NCBI RefSeq assembly: GCF_018130695.1
Contig: NZ_JAFCJX010000021.1
Location: 1 to 64,000, forward strand
DNA from: Bradyrhizobium jicamae
GTDB taxonomy: Bacteria > Pseudomonadota > Alphaproteobacteria > Rhizobiales > Xanthobacteraceae
Direction of reading: 5' to 3'
Length of the DNA: 64,000 nucleotides
Shown here: piece by piece, positions 16,595-24,625 of the stretch
How positions within the stretch are numbered: position 1 is the first letter of the stretch
How the letters are laid out: each line of letters starts with the position of its first letter
Program-made: the position numbers and the translations under genes
The notes under the pieces: model-generated
Seen by the model: only the letters and a program-made list of their open reading frames with translations
Database searches by the model: none
What the model was told of the DNA's origin: nothing

Positions 16595-17626
16595 CTACCG
16601 CTCCGTCAGCTTCAGCTCGATGCGGCGGTTGCGCTTGTAGGCATCTTCGGTTTGCGCCGTGTCGATCGGCTGGAATTCGGCGAAGCCCGCCGCGACCAGG
16701 CGCTGCGCGGGCACGCCGAGCGAGATCAGATACTGCACCACCGAGATCGCGCGCGCCGACGACAGCTCCCAGTTCGACTTGAACAGCGGGCTGTTGGTGA
16801 TCGGACGCACGTCGGTGTGGCCGTCGACCCGCATCACCCAGGCGATCTCGGGCGGGATCTGCTTGTCGAGATCGATCAGTGCGGTCGCCACCGTCTCGAG
16901 CTCGCTTTTGCCTTCGGGCAAGAGCGTCGCCTGGCCGGTATCGAAGAACACTTCGGACTGGAACACGAAGCGGTCGCCGACGACGCGGATGTCAGGGCGG
17001 TTGCCGAGGATGGCGCGCAGCCGGCCGAAGAATTCCGAGCGATATTTCGACAGCTCCTGCACGCGCTGCGCCAGCGCGACGTTCAGCCGCGAGCCGAGAT
17101 CGGCGATCCGGCTTTGCGATTCCTTGTCGCGCTTCTCGGAGGCGTCGAGCGCTTCTTCCAGCGCGGCGAGCTGGCGGCGTAGCGCGCTGATCTGCTGGTT
17201 CAGCACCTCGATCTGGGCGAGCGCGCGCGAGGTGACTGATTTCTCCGACTCCAGCGCCTTGTTGAGCTCGTTGGCGCGGCCCTGCGCATCATTGCCGGCA
17301 TTGGCGAGGCCCTCGTAGAGGCCCTTCATGCGGTCGCGCTCGCTCTCGGCCGACGACAGGCCGGCGCGCAACTGGCCGATCTGATCGTCGAGGCTGAGCT
17401 TGCCGAGCTTCTCCAGCGACAAGAGATCGTTGAGCTGCGCGATCTTGGCGTTGAGCTGCTCCAGCGCCTTGTCCTTGCCGGTGACCTCCTGCGACAGGAA
17501 GAACTGCACGACCAGGAACACCGAGAGCAGGAACACGATCGACAGCACCAGCGTCGAGAGCGCATCGACAAAGCCCGGCCAGTAGTTGAAGCCGGATTCG
17601 CTGCGGCGTGAACGGGCGAGGGCCAT
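16595..17626 (-). CDS. MotB/OmpA-like peptidoglycan-binding protein
   Basis: The 343-residue protein has one membrane helix (about 20-45, ALSTLVLSIVFLLSVFLVVQ), a long coiled coil (about 50-190, rich in E/L/Q/A), and a C-terminal OmpA/MotB domain (about 205-343) with FFDTGQATLLPEG, VDGHTDVRP and a final YKRNRRIELKL. This is the MotB-type stator architecture with an extended periplasmic coiled coil. Its partner is the MotA/ExbB-like gene at 18038-19036, but a VOC gene intervenes. The pair is likely a proton-driven envelope motor or scaffold rather than the flagellar stator itself (inference). Confidence 0.85.
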   Translation of the reverse strand: MALARSRRSESGFNYWPGFVDALSTLVLSIVFLLSVFLVVQFFLSQEVTGKDKALEQLNAKIAQLNDLLSLEKLGKLSLDDQIGQLRAGLSSAESERDRMKGLYEGLANAGNDAQGRANELNKALESEKSVTSRALAQIEVLNQQISALRRQLAALEEALDASEKRDKESQSRIADLGSRLNVALAQRVQELSKYRSEFFGRLRAILGNRPDIRVVGDRFVFQSEVFFDTGQATLLPEGKSELETVATALIDLDKQIPPEIAWVMRVDGHTDVRPITNSPLFKSNWELSSARAISVVQYLISLGVPAQRLVAAGFAEFQPIDTAQTEDAYKRNRRIELKLTER

Positions 17627-17648
17627 TCAAGATCTCTTTGTTGCGCAG

Positions 17649-18020
17649 TCAGCCCTGCGGCAAATGGCAGACGGCCTCGATGTTGTGGCCGTCAGAGTCG
17701 AGCACGAAGGTTCCGTAATAGTGTGCGTGATAGTTCGGGCGAAGTCCGGGCGCGCCGTTGTCCTTAGCCCCGGCCTTGATGGCATCGGCATAGAAGCGGT
17801 CGACGGTCGCATGATCGGCCGCGGTGAAGGCGATGTGCGCGCCGGTCTGCACCGCGCCACGCATCCCGATCCAGAAGAAGGCCTTGGGGCGGATGCCGTA
17901 GCCGGCGAATTGTTCGCCGTCGCCATAGAGCCTGACGATGCCGAGCGCTGATAGTGCCCGGTCATAGAAGGCCTTCGACCGCTCGAAATCGCTGACGCCG
18001 ATGGTGACGTGATCTAGCAC
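17649..18020 (-). CDS. VOC (glyoxalase/bleomycin resistance) family protein
   Basis: This 123-residue protein is a single vicinal-oxygen-chelate domain: N-terminal MLDHVTIGVSDFERSKAFYD, middle HIAFTAADHATVDRFYADA, and C-terminal YYGTFVLDSDGHNIEAVCH. The candidate metal ligands His4, His66 and Glu near the end match the family. Substrate unknown. It lies between two genes that look like a MotA/MotB pair (17 bp after the MotA-like stop, 22 bp before the MotB-like start), so it is probably co-transcribed. Confidence 0.88.
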   Translation of the reverse strand: MLDHVTIGVSDFERSKAFYDRALSALGIVRLYGDGEQFAGYGIRPKAFFWIGMRGAVQTGAHIAFTAADHATVDRFYADAIKAGAKDNGAPGLRPNYHAHYYGTFVLDSDGHNIEAVCHLPQG

Positions 18021-18037
18021 GCGACAACTCCGAAAGT

Positions 18038-19036
18038 TCAGCTCTTCTCAGGCTGCCGTGCCAGCCGCTCGAGCAGGCGCTTGATCTCGCGATTCTGCTC
18101 GCCCTGGCCGTCGGCCCATTCGCGGATCATCTGCTGCTCGGTGCGCATATGCGCGACCAGCCCCTGGATCGCTTCGGCGAGATTGGCCATCGCCGCCGTG
18201 GTGCTGCGGTTGCTGCCGCCTTCCTCCAGCGCGGTGCGCAGCCGATCGATGGCGCCCTGCAGATCGCCGCCGACGGCGGCCCCCTCGCCGGAGATGCCGC
18301 GCACGGTGGTGGCGAGCCAGTCTTCGAGGTCGGTGTAGAAGCGGTTTTGCGCCTGACTCGACTGCAAATCGAGGAAGCCGAGGATCAGCGAGCCGGCAAG
18401 GCCGAACAGCGAGGACGAGAACGAGATGCCCATGCCGCCGAGCGGGGCGGCCAGCCCCTCCTTCAGCGTGTCGAACAGCGCGCCGGCATCGCCGCCGACT
18501 TTCAGCCCGTCGATCACCTTGCCGACCGAGCCGACCGTCTCGATCAGGCCCCAAAAGGTGCCGAGCAGGCCGAGGAACACCAGGAGGCCCGTCATGTAGC
18601 GCGAGATGTCGCGGGCTTCATCGAGGCGAGTCGCGATCGAATCCAGCAGGTGACGCATGGTCTGCTGCGAGATCGACATCCGTCCCGAGCGTTCGCCGCC
18701 GAGGATCGCCGCCATGGGGGCGAGCAGTCTCGGGCGGCGGTCGATTGCAAGGCCGGGATCGGCGACGCGGAAATTATTGACCCAGGCGACCTCCGGATAG
18801 AGCCGGATGACCTGGCGGAACGCCAGGATGATGCCGATCAGCAGCACCGCGCCGATCAGCGCGTTCAGCCCCGGATTGGCGAAGAAGGCCGTGATGATCT
18901 GCTTGTAGAGCACAAAGCCGATCAGCCCGCACAGCACCAGGAACACCAGCATCCGGACCAGGAAGATCCGCGGTGAGGACAGTTTGGTGAGTTCGATCTC
19001 CATGTCGGAGCGGGAGGGGGGCATTGGCCTGATCAT
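18038..19036 (-). CDS. MotA/TolQ/ExbB-like membrane protein
   Basis: From the ATG at 19036 the product is 332 residues. Two N-terminal helices (about 20-75) and two later helices around MTGLLVFLGLLGTFWGLIETVG and PLGGMGISFSSSLFGLAGSLI give the MotA/TolQ/ExbB proton-channel signature. The C-terminus is a coiled coil (EQQMIREWADGQGEQNREIK). Upstream in-frame sequence to 19159 is arginine-rich and probably untranslated; ATGs at 19024 and 19006 are alternatives. It should pair with the MotB-like protein at 16595-17626. Confidence 0.85.
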   Translation of the reverse strand: MIRPMPPSRSDMEIELTKLSSPRIFLVRMLVFLVLCGLIGFVLYKQIITAFFANPGLNALIGAVLLIGIILAFRQVIRLYPEVAWVNNFRVADPGLAIDRRPRLLAPMAAILGGERSGRMSISQQTMRHLLDSIATRLDEARDISRYMTGLLVFLGLLGTFWGLIETVGSVGKVIDGLKVGGDAGALFDTLKEGLAAPLGGMGISFSSSLFGLAGSLILGFLDLQSSQAQNRFYTDLEDWLATTVRGISGEGAAVGGDLQGAIDRLRTALEEGGSNRSTTAAMANLAEAIQGLVAHMRTEQQMIREWADGQGEQNREIKRLLERLARQPEKS

Positions 19037-19207
19037 CCGTTCGCGAGACGCCGCATCAGCCAGCAATATGGCACAGCGGCAGGGGGAGAAAAGCTGGGAA
19101 AGGAGCCGAATCGGGCGACGAAAGTGGAACCTCAGACTGAAACCGGGCTTTTTCATCACCGTACTTGAAGAACTGGCCCGGTCTTTCCGGGATGATCAGG
19201 GTTTTGC

Positions 19208-20008
19208 ATGACCGTTTTTTATTTGACGGCGCTGGCGGCGATCGCCGCGGCGCTCTCGGTCCTGATGGCCGGTGCCTGGGTGGTCCAGCAGCGCACCGGC
19301 AATTCCGGTTGGGTCGATACGATCTGGACGTTTTCGCTCGGCCTGGTCGGCGCCGGCAGCGCGCTGTGGCCGGCCGGCGATGCCGCGCCCAACGCAAGGC
19401 AATGGCTGGTGGCCGCGCTGGTTGCGGTCTGGTCGCTGCGGCTCGGCGTCCATATCGCGATCCGGACCGCCGCCATCACGGACGATCCCCGCTATGCTGC
19501 GTTCGCGAAGGAGTGGGGCGTGGATTCTCCGCGCCGCATGTTCATCTTCCTGCAGAATCAGGGCCTCGGCTCCATCCCGCTGGTGTTTGCGATTTTCGTT
19601 GCCGCCCATGTCCCGGGTGACGCCCTGCGCTGGCAGGATGTTTTGGGGGCGCTGATTTTGTTCGCAGGCATCGCTGGCGAGTCGCTGGCCGACGCGCAAC
19701 TGAAAAGCTTCCGCGGCGATCCCGCCAATAAGGGAAAAGTCTGCGATGCCGGGCTGTGGCGCTGGTCGCGTCACCCAAATTACTTCTTCGAGTGGTTCGG
19801 CTGGCTCGCCTATCCCGTGATCGGCCTGTCGCTCACCTATCCCTGGGGGCTGGCCACGCTGCTCGCGCCGGTCTTCATGTACTGGATCCTGGTCCACGTC
19901 ACCGGCATCCCGCCGCTGGAGGCGCAGATGCTGCGCTCGCGCGGCGCGCGCTACGCCGACTACCAGGCCCGCACCAGCCCGTTCTTCCCATTGCCGCCGC
20001 ACGCATGA
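19208..20008 (+). CDS. DUF1295 membrane protein (steroid 5-alpha-reductase/ICMT-like fold)
   Basis: The 266-residue polytopic protein ends with the DUF1295 core: LKSFRGDPANKGKVCDAGLW, then RWSRHPNYFFEWFGWLAY and a late RYADYQARTSPFFPL. This is the steroid-reductase/isoprenylcysteine-methyltransferase-like fold, with cofactor-binding residues in the HPNY segment. Many members sit beside fatty-acid or lipid-modifying methyltransferases, as here: a CFA-like methyltransferase starts 22 bp downstream. A role in lipid reduction or modification at the inner membrane is inferred. Confidence 0.85.
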   Translation: MTVFYLTALAAIAAALSVLMAGAWVVQQRTGNSGWVDTIWTFSLGLVGAGSALWPAGDAAPNARQWLVAALVAVWSLRLGVHIAIRTAAITDDPRYAAFAKEWGVDSPRRMFIFLQNQGLGSIPLVFAIFVAAHVPGDALRWQDVLGALILFAGIAGESLADAQLKSFRGDPANKGKVCDAGLWRWSRHPNYFFEWFGWLAYPVIGLSLTYPWGLATLLAPVFMYWILVHVTGIPPLEAQMLRSRGARYADYQARTSPFFPLPPHA

Positions 20009-20030
20009 GTCCCAACAAGGGAGCGGTCAC

Positions 20031-21065
20031 ATGAGTTTCGTCTCATCGATCATCGGCACGGCCGAGCGGGTGCCGCTGCCGGATGCGCTGATCCGCGCCG
20101 CGATCCATCGTCTCTGCTCACGCACCGCCACCCGCCTCGCATCGGGCAATGCCGAGAGCGACGCCCGCTTCGCCGAGGACATGGCCGCCCGCGCCATCGC
20201 CGAGCACACCGACGCGGCGAACGCCCAGCATTATGAGGTGCCGGCCGCGTTCTTTGCGCTGGTGCTCGGTCCCAATCGCAAATACTCGTCCTGCTTCTAC
20301 AAGGAGGCGGCGTCGACCTTGCAGGAAGCCGAAGAGGAGGCGCTGCGCCAGACCGTGGAGCATGCCGATCTCGCCGATGGCCAGGAGATCCTCGAGCTCG
20401 GCTGCGGCTGGGGCTCGCTGTCGCTGTGGATGGCGCGGCAGTTTCCGAATGCGCGCGTGGTTGCGGTCTCGAATTCCGGCTCGCAGCGCGACTCTATCGA
20501 GAGCGAGGCAGCCAGGCGCGGCTTGCGCAATCTGCGGGTCATCACGTCTGACATGAACGTGTTCGATCCTGCGGAAAAGTTCGACCGCATCGTCTCGGTC
20601 GAGATGTTCGAGCACATGATGAACTGGCGCGAGCTGATGACGCGCGTCCGCGCCTGGCTGAGCGACGACGGGCGCCTCTTCATGCACATCTTCACCCACC
20701 GCGCCGGCGCCTATCTGTTCGACCGCGCCGACCATGAGGACTGGATCGCGCAGCACTTCTTCACCGGCGGCGTGATGCCGAGCCATCATCTGATCCGCCA
20801 ATATGCCGATCTCTTCACGGTCGAGAAGGAATGGCGCTGGAGCGGCACGCATTATCAGCGCACCGCGCTAGCCTGGCTCGCCCGCTTCGATGCCAACCGC
20901 GATGAGATCGAGCGCGTCCTGAAAGATGTCTACGGCCCCGAGACGGTGCTCTGGATGAAACGCTGGCGCTGGTTCTTCCTCGCCACCGCAGGCCTGTTCG
21001 GCTACGCCGACGGCAGCGAATGGGGCGTCAGTCATTACCGGATGAAGGCGGTGCGGGCCGGCTGA
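20031..21065 (+). CDS. Cyclopropane-fatty-acid-synthase-like SAM methyltransferase
   Basis: The 344-residue protein contains the CFA-synthase-type catalytic domain: AQHYEVPAAFFALVLGPN, SAM motif ILELGCGWGSLSLWMARQF, VSVEMFEHM and FMHIFTHRAGAYLF. It is shorter than E. coli Cfa (about 380 residues), lacking much of the N-terminal lipid-binding domain, so the substrate may differ from membrane phospholipid. It forms an apparent two-gene unit with the DUF1295 protein (22 bp gap). Methylation or cyclopropanation of an unsaturated lipid is the likely chemistry. Confidence 0.85.
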   Translation: MSFVSSIIGTAERVPLPDALIRAAIHRLCSRTATRLASGNAESDARFAEDMAARAIAEHTDAANAQHYEVPAAFFALVLGPNRKYSSCFYKEAASTLQEAEEEALRQTVEHADLADGQEILELGCGWGSLSLWMARQFPNARVVAVSNSGSQRDSIESEAARRGLRNLRVITSDMNVFDPAEKFDRIVSVEMFEHMMNWRELMTRVRAWLSDDGRLFMHIFTHRAGAYLFDRADHEDWIAQHFFTGGVMPSHHLIRQYADLFTVEKEWRWSGTHYQRTALAWLARFDANRDEIERVLKDVYGPETVLWMKRWRWFFLATAGLFGYADGSEWGVSHYRMKAVRAG

Positions 21066-21137
21066 GTAGCCCGGATGAGCGAAGCGACATCCGGGGTTGT
21101 CACCGTCCCCGCATATCGCTTCGCTCATGCGGGCTAC
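21066..21137. repeat. Intergenic inverted repeat, family A copy 1
   Basis: GTAGCCCGGATGAGCGAAGC and its near-perfect complement (ending GCTCATGCGGGCTAC) form 22-bp arms with one mismatch, between convergent genes. A second family member lies at 53021-53108. Confidence 0.8.
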
Positions 21138-21156
21138 GCGCCGACATAAACACGTC

Positions 21157-22419
21157 TCACCTGACATTCGCCGGCGCATGCGTCGGCCAGAGGTCGGCGC
21201 GCCAGCGGATGGCGATGGCCATCATCGCGATGAAGCCGGCGGCGGCGTAGAGCGTGCCGGTCAGGGAGAAGCCGATCGCGTCGATCAGGCTGCCGGCGGC
21301 GAGCAGGCCGATCGGCAGGCCGTAGATCACCATCATCCGCACGCCCATCACGCGGCCGCGCAGATGCGCGCTCGCGGTGCGCATCAGGATCACGGCGGCC
21401 GCGATCATCGACATGCTCTGCGCGATTCCGGCCAGCACCAGGCAGGCCATCGCGGTCGGCATGGTCCTGAGCTCGACGAACACCAGCAGCATCGCATACC
21501 AGGCCAGCGTCGCGCCGATCAGCAGGCGGGCGATGCGGATGCCGCCGGCGAGGCTGAGTGTGATCGAGCCGATCAGCGAGCCCGCGGCAAAGCTTGCCGA
21601 GAGATAGCCGAGGCCGGTCTGGTCGGTGTGAAAGATGTCGCGGGCAACATAGGGCAGCAGGCCGTTGGTCAGGGGGAATGCGGTGAGATTGACCAGGAAG
21701 GCGACGCAGAGTGCCGCCCGCATGCCCGGGCCGCTCCAGGCATGGACGATGCCTTCCTTGAGGTCGCGCAGCAGGGCGGTGCCGAGCGCATCGCCCGGCA
21801 GGCGATCCACGCTGACATGCGACTTCGCCGGTCTTGTCAGGCAGAACATCAGCACGGCGGCCGTGACATAGAGGCAGGTGATCGCGACATAGACGAGGCC
21901 GATGCCGAAGGCGGCGAACAGTCCGGCCCCGGTCAGCGCGCCGGCGATGCGAGCGCTGTCCTGCGTGGTGCGCGACAGGCTGATCGCGCCGATCAGGTAA
22001 TCTGCCGGCATGATGTCGGCGAGCAGCGCGCTGCGCATGCCCAAATCCGACGGGCGGATGATGCCCATGATCGCGACGATGATCATGACATTGAGCGGGG
22101 CCAGATGGCCGGTCAGCGCCAGCGTCATGATCGTCGCGGACAGGGCCGTGTAGGTGACGCGCATCATGACCAGCAGATCGCGGTGGCCGATGCGGTCGCC
22201 GAGCATGCCGAACACCGGCGCGATCAGGGTGCCGACATATTGCAGCGAGGCCAGCACGGTGAGCAGCAGCACCGAGCCGGTCTCCACCATGATGTACCAG
22301 CCGAGCACCAGCGTCTCGACCTCGAACGCCCAGGAGGTGAGCAGGTCGGACGGCCACTGGAAGCGATAGTTGCGGATGTAAAACGGCGCGAGCGCGGAGG
22401 CCCGCCTGGCTCCGCTCAA
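21157..22419 (-). CDS. MFS transporter, EntS/MFS_3-like
   Basis: The protein has about twelve membrane helices and the MFS loop motif GMLGDRIGHRDLLVMMR between helices 2 and 3; the family resembles enterobactin-exporter-like MFS_3 proteins. Domain start LAPFYIRNYRFQWPSDLLTS is typical. No ATG opens the frame: candidates are the TTG at 22419 (LSGARRASALAPF, used here) or a TTG at 22551, giving 420 or 464 residues. The extra segment is arginine-rich and poorly convincing. Substrate unknown; export of a siderophore or drug is the family norm. Confidence 0.75.
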   Translation of the reverse strand: MSGARRASALAPFYIRNYRFQWPSDLLTSWAFEVETLVLGWYIMVETGSVLLLTVLASLQYVGTLIAPVFGMLGDRIGHRDLLVMMRVTYTALSATIMTLALTGHLAPLNVMIIVAIMGIIRPSDLGMRSALLADIMPADYLIGAISLSRTTQDSARIAGALTGAGLFAAFGIGLVYVAITCLYVTAAVLMFCLTRPAKSHVSVDRLPGDALGTALLRDLKEGIVHAWSGPGMRAALCVAFLVNLTAFPLTNGLLPYVARDIFHTDQTGLGYLSASFAAGSLIGSITLSLAGGIRIARLLIGATLAWYAMLLVFVELRTMPTAMACLVLAGIAQSMSMIAAAVILMRTASAHLRGRVMGVRMMVIYGLPIGLLAAGSLIDAIGFSLTGTLYAAAGFIAMMAIAIRWRADLWPTHAPANVR

Positions 22420-22599
22420 GATGCAATGACGCGTATCACGGCGTTCCCTGCCCGTTTCTCTTCTTCTTTGAGAAGAATGTCGTGTCAGCGTAGCCCTGAC
22501 GAATCCCCTGTCAATTGAAATGGCCGCATGCGGCCATGCTCGTTCGCGCAACGCTCATGATGCGCTGCATCACCTTACGCACAGCTGACATCGCGTCAG

Positions 22600-22938
22600 C
22601 TAGCCGGATCGCTTCGACGGAGGCGGCGCGATGCCCATGCACATCTGCACCTCGCCGGGGACGCCATAGTCGCGCATCATCATGCGGGTGTCGCGCAGGC
22701 CGCAGGCCTCGCGCTGCACCATCAGCATCCACAGCGCGTAACCGGCCTCCGCCACCAGCGCGCGGCGTTCCGGCCGCGGTGTGTCCGAGCGGGGATGGAT
22801 GGCGTCGAACTCACGCAGCGCCGCAAGGGCCTTCTCGAGGGCGCGTCCCATGCGGCCGAGCGCAGAGGCCTTCTCCTCGGCGAGCTCGTAGCTGAGGATG
22901 TCGACGGGAGCCTGGCGGAGGCGAAAGTCGCGGGACAT
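22600..22938 (-). CDS. Small conserved helical protein of unknown function
   Basis: From the ATG at 22938 the product is 112 residues, beginning MSRDFRLRQAPVDILSYELA. Helical segments (EEKASALGRMGRALEKALAA) dominate, and there is no signal peptide. It resembles a small family seen in Bradyrhizobium (possibly DUF6665, from memory). No function is known. The in-frame ATG at 22959 adds seven residues and is less likely. It lies 42 bp downstream of the GT22 gene start-to-stop run on the same strand and may be co-transcribed. Confidence 0.6.
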   Translation of the reverse strand: MSRDFRLRQAPVDILSYELAEEKASALGRMGRALEKALAALREFDAIHPRSDTPRPERRALVAEAGYALWMLMVQREACGLRDTRMMMRDYGVPGEVQMCMGIAPPPSKRSG

Positions 22939-22980
22939 GACCGGACTATAGCGCCTCATGCGTCGCGCGCAACGTCGCGC

Positions 22981-24504
22981 CTAATAGTTCATCCGGATCA
23001 GTACGTCGTTGATCTTGAACGAATCAGCCGCGCTGGCATCGCAGGCACCGCTGCGCGCGAAGATGCAGGCGCTACCGTCGCTTCCGCCGAGGCTCGTGCA
23101 GTCGCGGCGTGAAAAATCCGCAGGCAGCTCGTTCGCCAGTTCCGGCGGGGAAAGGATGCGGTTGAACGCCGCCGCGTGCTGTTTCGCCAGCGCCGGCAGG
23201 CGCTCCTTGGCGGCGGGATCCTTCGAATCAAACGCGTAGAGCGGCGCCTCGCCGGCGAGGCGCTCGCGTCCGGGCAGCAGGTGGTAGGACGTGGTGTAGA
23301 GCGCGACGCCGCAAAGCGCAGGATCGCTGCGCAATTCGCGCGCGAGATGGGCCATCCCGGTGCCGCGCGTCCAGTTCTCCTGCATCGCCTTGGAATCGTC
23401 GGCGTGTCCGACGGAGATCAGCACCCAGCACGCGGTGGCGATCGGCAACGCCCACGGCCGCCAGGCTCGTTTCCTGCGCAGCATCTGCACCCAGTCGGCG
23501 GAGCCGAGCGCGGCTGCGATGATCAGCAGCACCATCGAGAGGAAGATGAAGCGGTATTCCTTGTGCACGATCGCGCTGTGGAAGACGAGGTTGACGACCG
23601 CCGCGACGATCAAGAGCGGCGCATGGCGCCAGCCGCGCCACAGCGCGCACAGCATCAGCACGGCCGCGCCCGACCAGATCATCAGCACCAGATGGACATA
23701 GGCGATCGCGGGCGCGGTGCCGAACTCGGAGGCACGGTCATGCAGCAGATTGTATTTGATGTTCTGGACCAGCCATTCGTAGGGCACCACGCCGTGTGCG
23801 ACGTCGACAAGTGCGGCAAGCAGCAGCACGGCAAGCCCGCCGCCGATCAGGGGAATCGCATTGCGCCACTGCCGCCAGCAGGCGCCGAGCGCGAACACCG
23901 CCATCGCCGGGGCATATTGAAAGCGCCAGACAAAGGCGAGCGCGAGCAATCCGCCGCCGATGAGCAGACGCTTTTGTGTCGGACCGTTCGTGAGCAGCAG
24001 CGCGGCTGGGACGATGAGCGCAGTGGCGAGCGGTTCGCTCAGCGTGTGCGGCGCGAAGTAGACCAGCTCGAACCAGACCGCGGCGACCAGCGCCGCCACG
24101 ATCGCATGCGTGCGCGAGACCCGCGCGCCAAAGAACCATGCGCTGACCACGATCGACAGCGACGCCAGCGCGACCAGTAGGCGCGGCACGATGAAGGCGC
24201 CGTCGCGGCCCGGTGCCAGCCAGTCGCCGAACGCAACCGGCCCCGCGAACAAGGTCGGCAACAGCCAGCCGCGAATGCCGTCGCGCCATTCCCAGGTGAT
24301 GATGCCGTCATGGCCGAGCAGGCGCCAGGCCGGCTCCAGATATTGCAGGATCTCGTCGGGATGATTGACGTTGGGCCAGAAGGCGAGCGGCAGGCGGATC
24401 GCCAGCGCCAGCAGCACCACCCAGGCCAAGGGATGCAGCCGCCATGGTGCGGTCCTGATCCGGATCGCGGGCGCAGGCGAGGAATTGGCGCTCATGGTCG
24501 TCAT
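22981..24504 (-). CDS. GT22-like (ALG9/PIG-B family) mannosyltransferase, polytopic
   Basis: The 507-residue GT-C protein has about ten helices. The first loop holds NVNHPDEILQYLEPAWRLLG, matching the HPDE acidic motif of GT22 enzymes, and a later loop has SAIVHKEYRFIFLSMVLLII, matching the HKExRF signature of ALG9/ALG12/PIG-B. Eukaryotic relatives transfer mannose from dolichol-phosphate-mannose; bacterial ones probably use a polyprenyl-phosphate sugar. The acceptor is unknown. A short periplasmic C-terminal part contains several cysteines. It neighbours another polytopic protein at 24626-26137. Confidence 0.75.
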   Translation of the reverse strand: MTTMSANSSPAPAIRIRTAPWRLHPLAWVVLLALAIRLPLAFWPNVNHPDEILQYLEPAWRLLGHDGIITWEWRDGIRGWLLPTLFAGPVAFGDWLAPGRDGAFIVPRLLVALASLSIVVSAWFFGARVSRTHAIVAALVAAVWFELVYFAPHTLSEPLATALIVPAALLLTNGPTQKRLLIGGGLLALAFVWRFQYAPAMAVFALGACWRQWRNAIPLIGGGLAVLLLAALVDVAHGVVPYEWLVQNIKYNLLHDRASEFGTAPAIAYVHLVLMIWSGAAVLMLCALWRGWRHAPLLIVAAVVNLVFHSAIVHKEYRFIFLSMVLLIIAAALGSADWVQMLRRKRAWRPWALPIATACWVLISVGHADDSKAMQENWTRGTGMAHLARELRSDPALCGVALYTTSYHLLPGRERLAGEAPLYAFDSKDPAAKERLPALAKQHAAAFNRILSPPELANELPADFSRRDCTSLGGSDGSACIFARSGACDASAADSFKINDVLIRMNY

Positions 24505-24625
24505 TCGTCTGCCGGCCGCAGGTCAGGAGGGGGCATGTCGGCCAATGCCGTGTCAGCGGATGTCATACCGCCGAACCTTTAAGGACGCGTCACTGTGTGG
24601 GCCTCGCTCGGCCATTGGCCGACCG

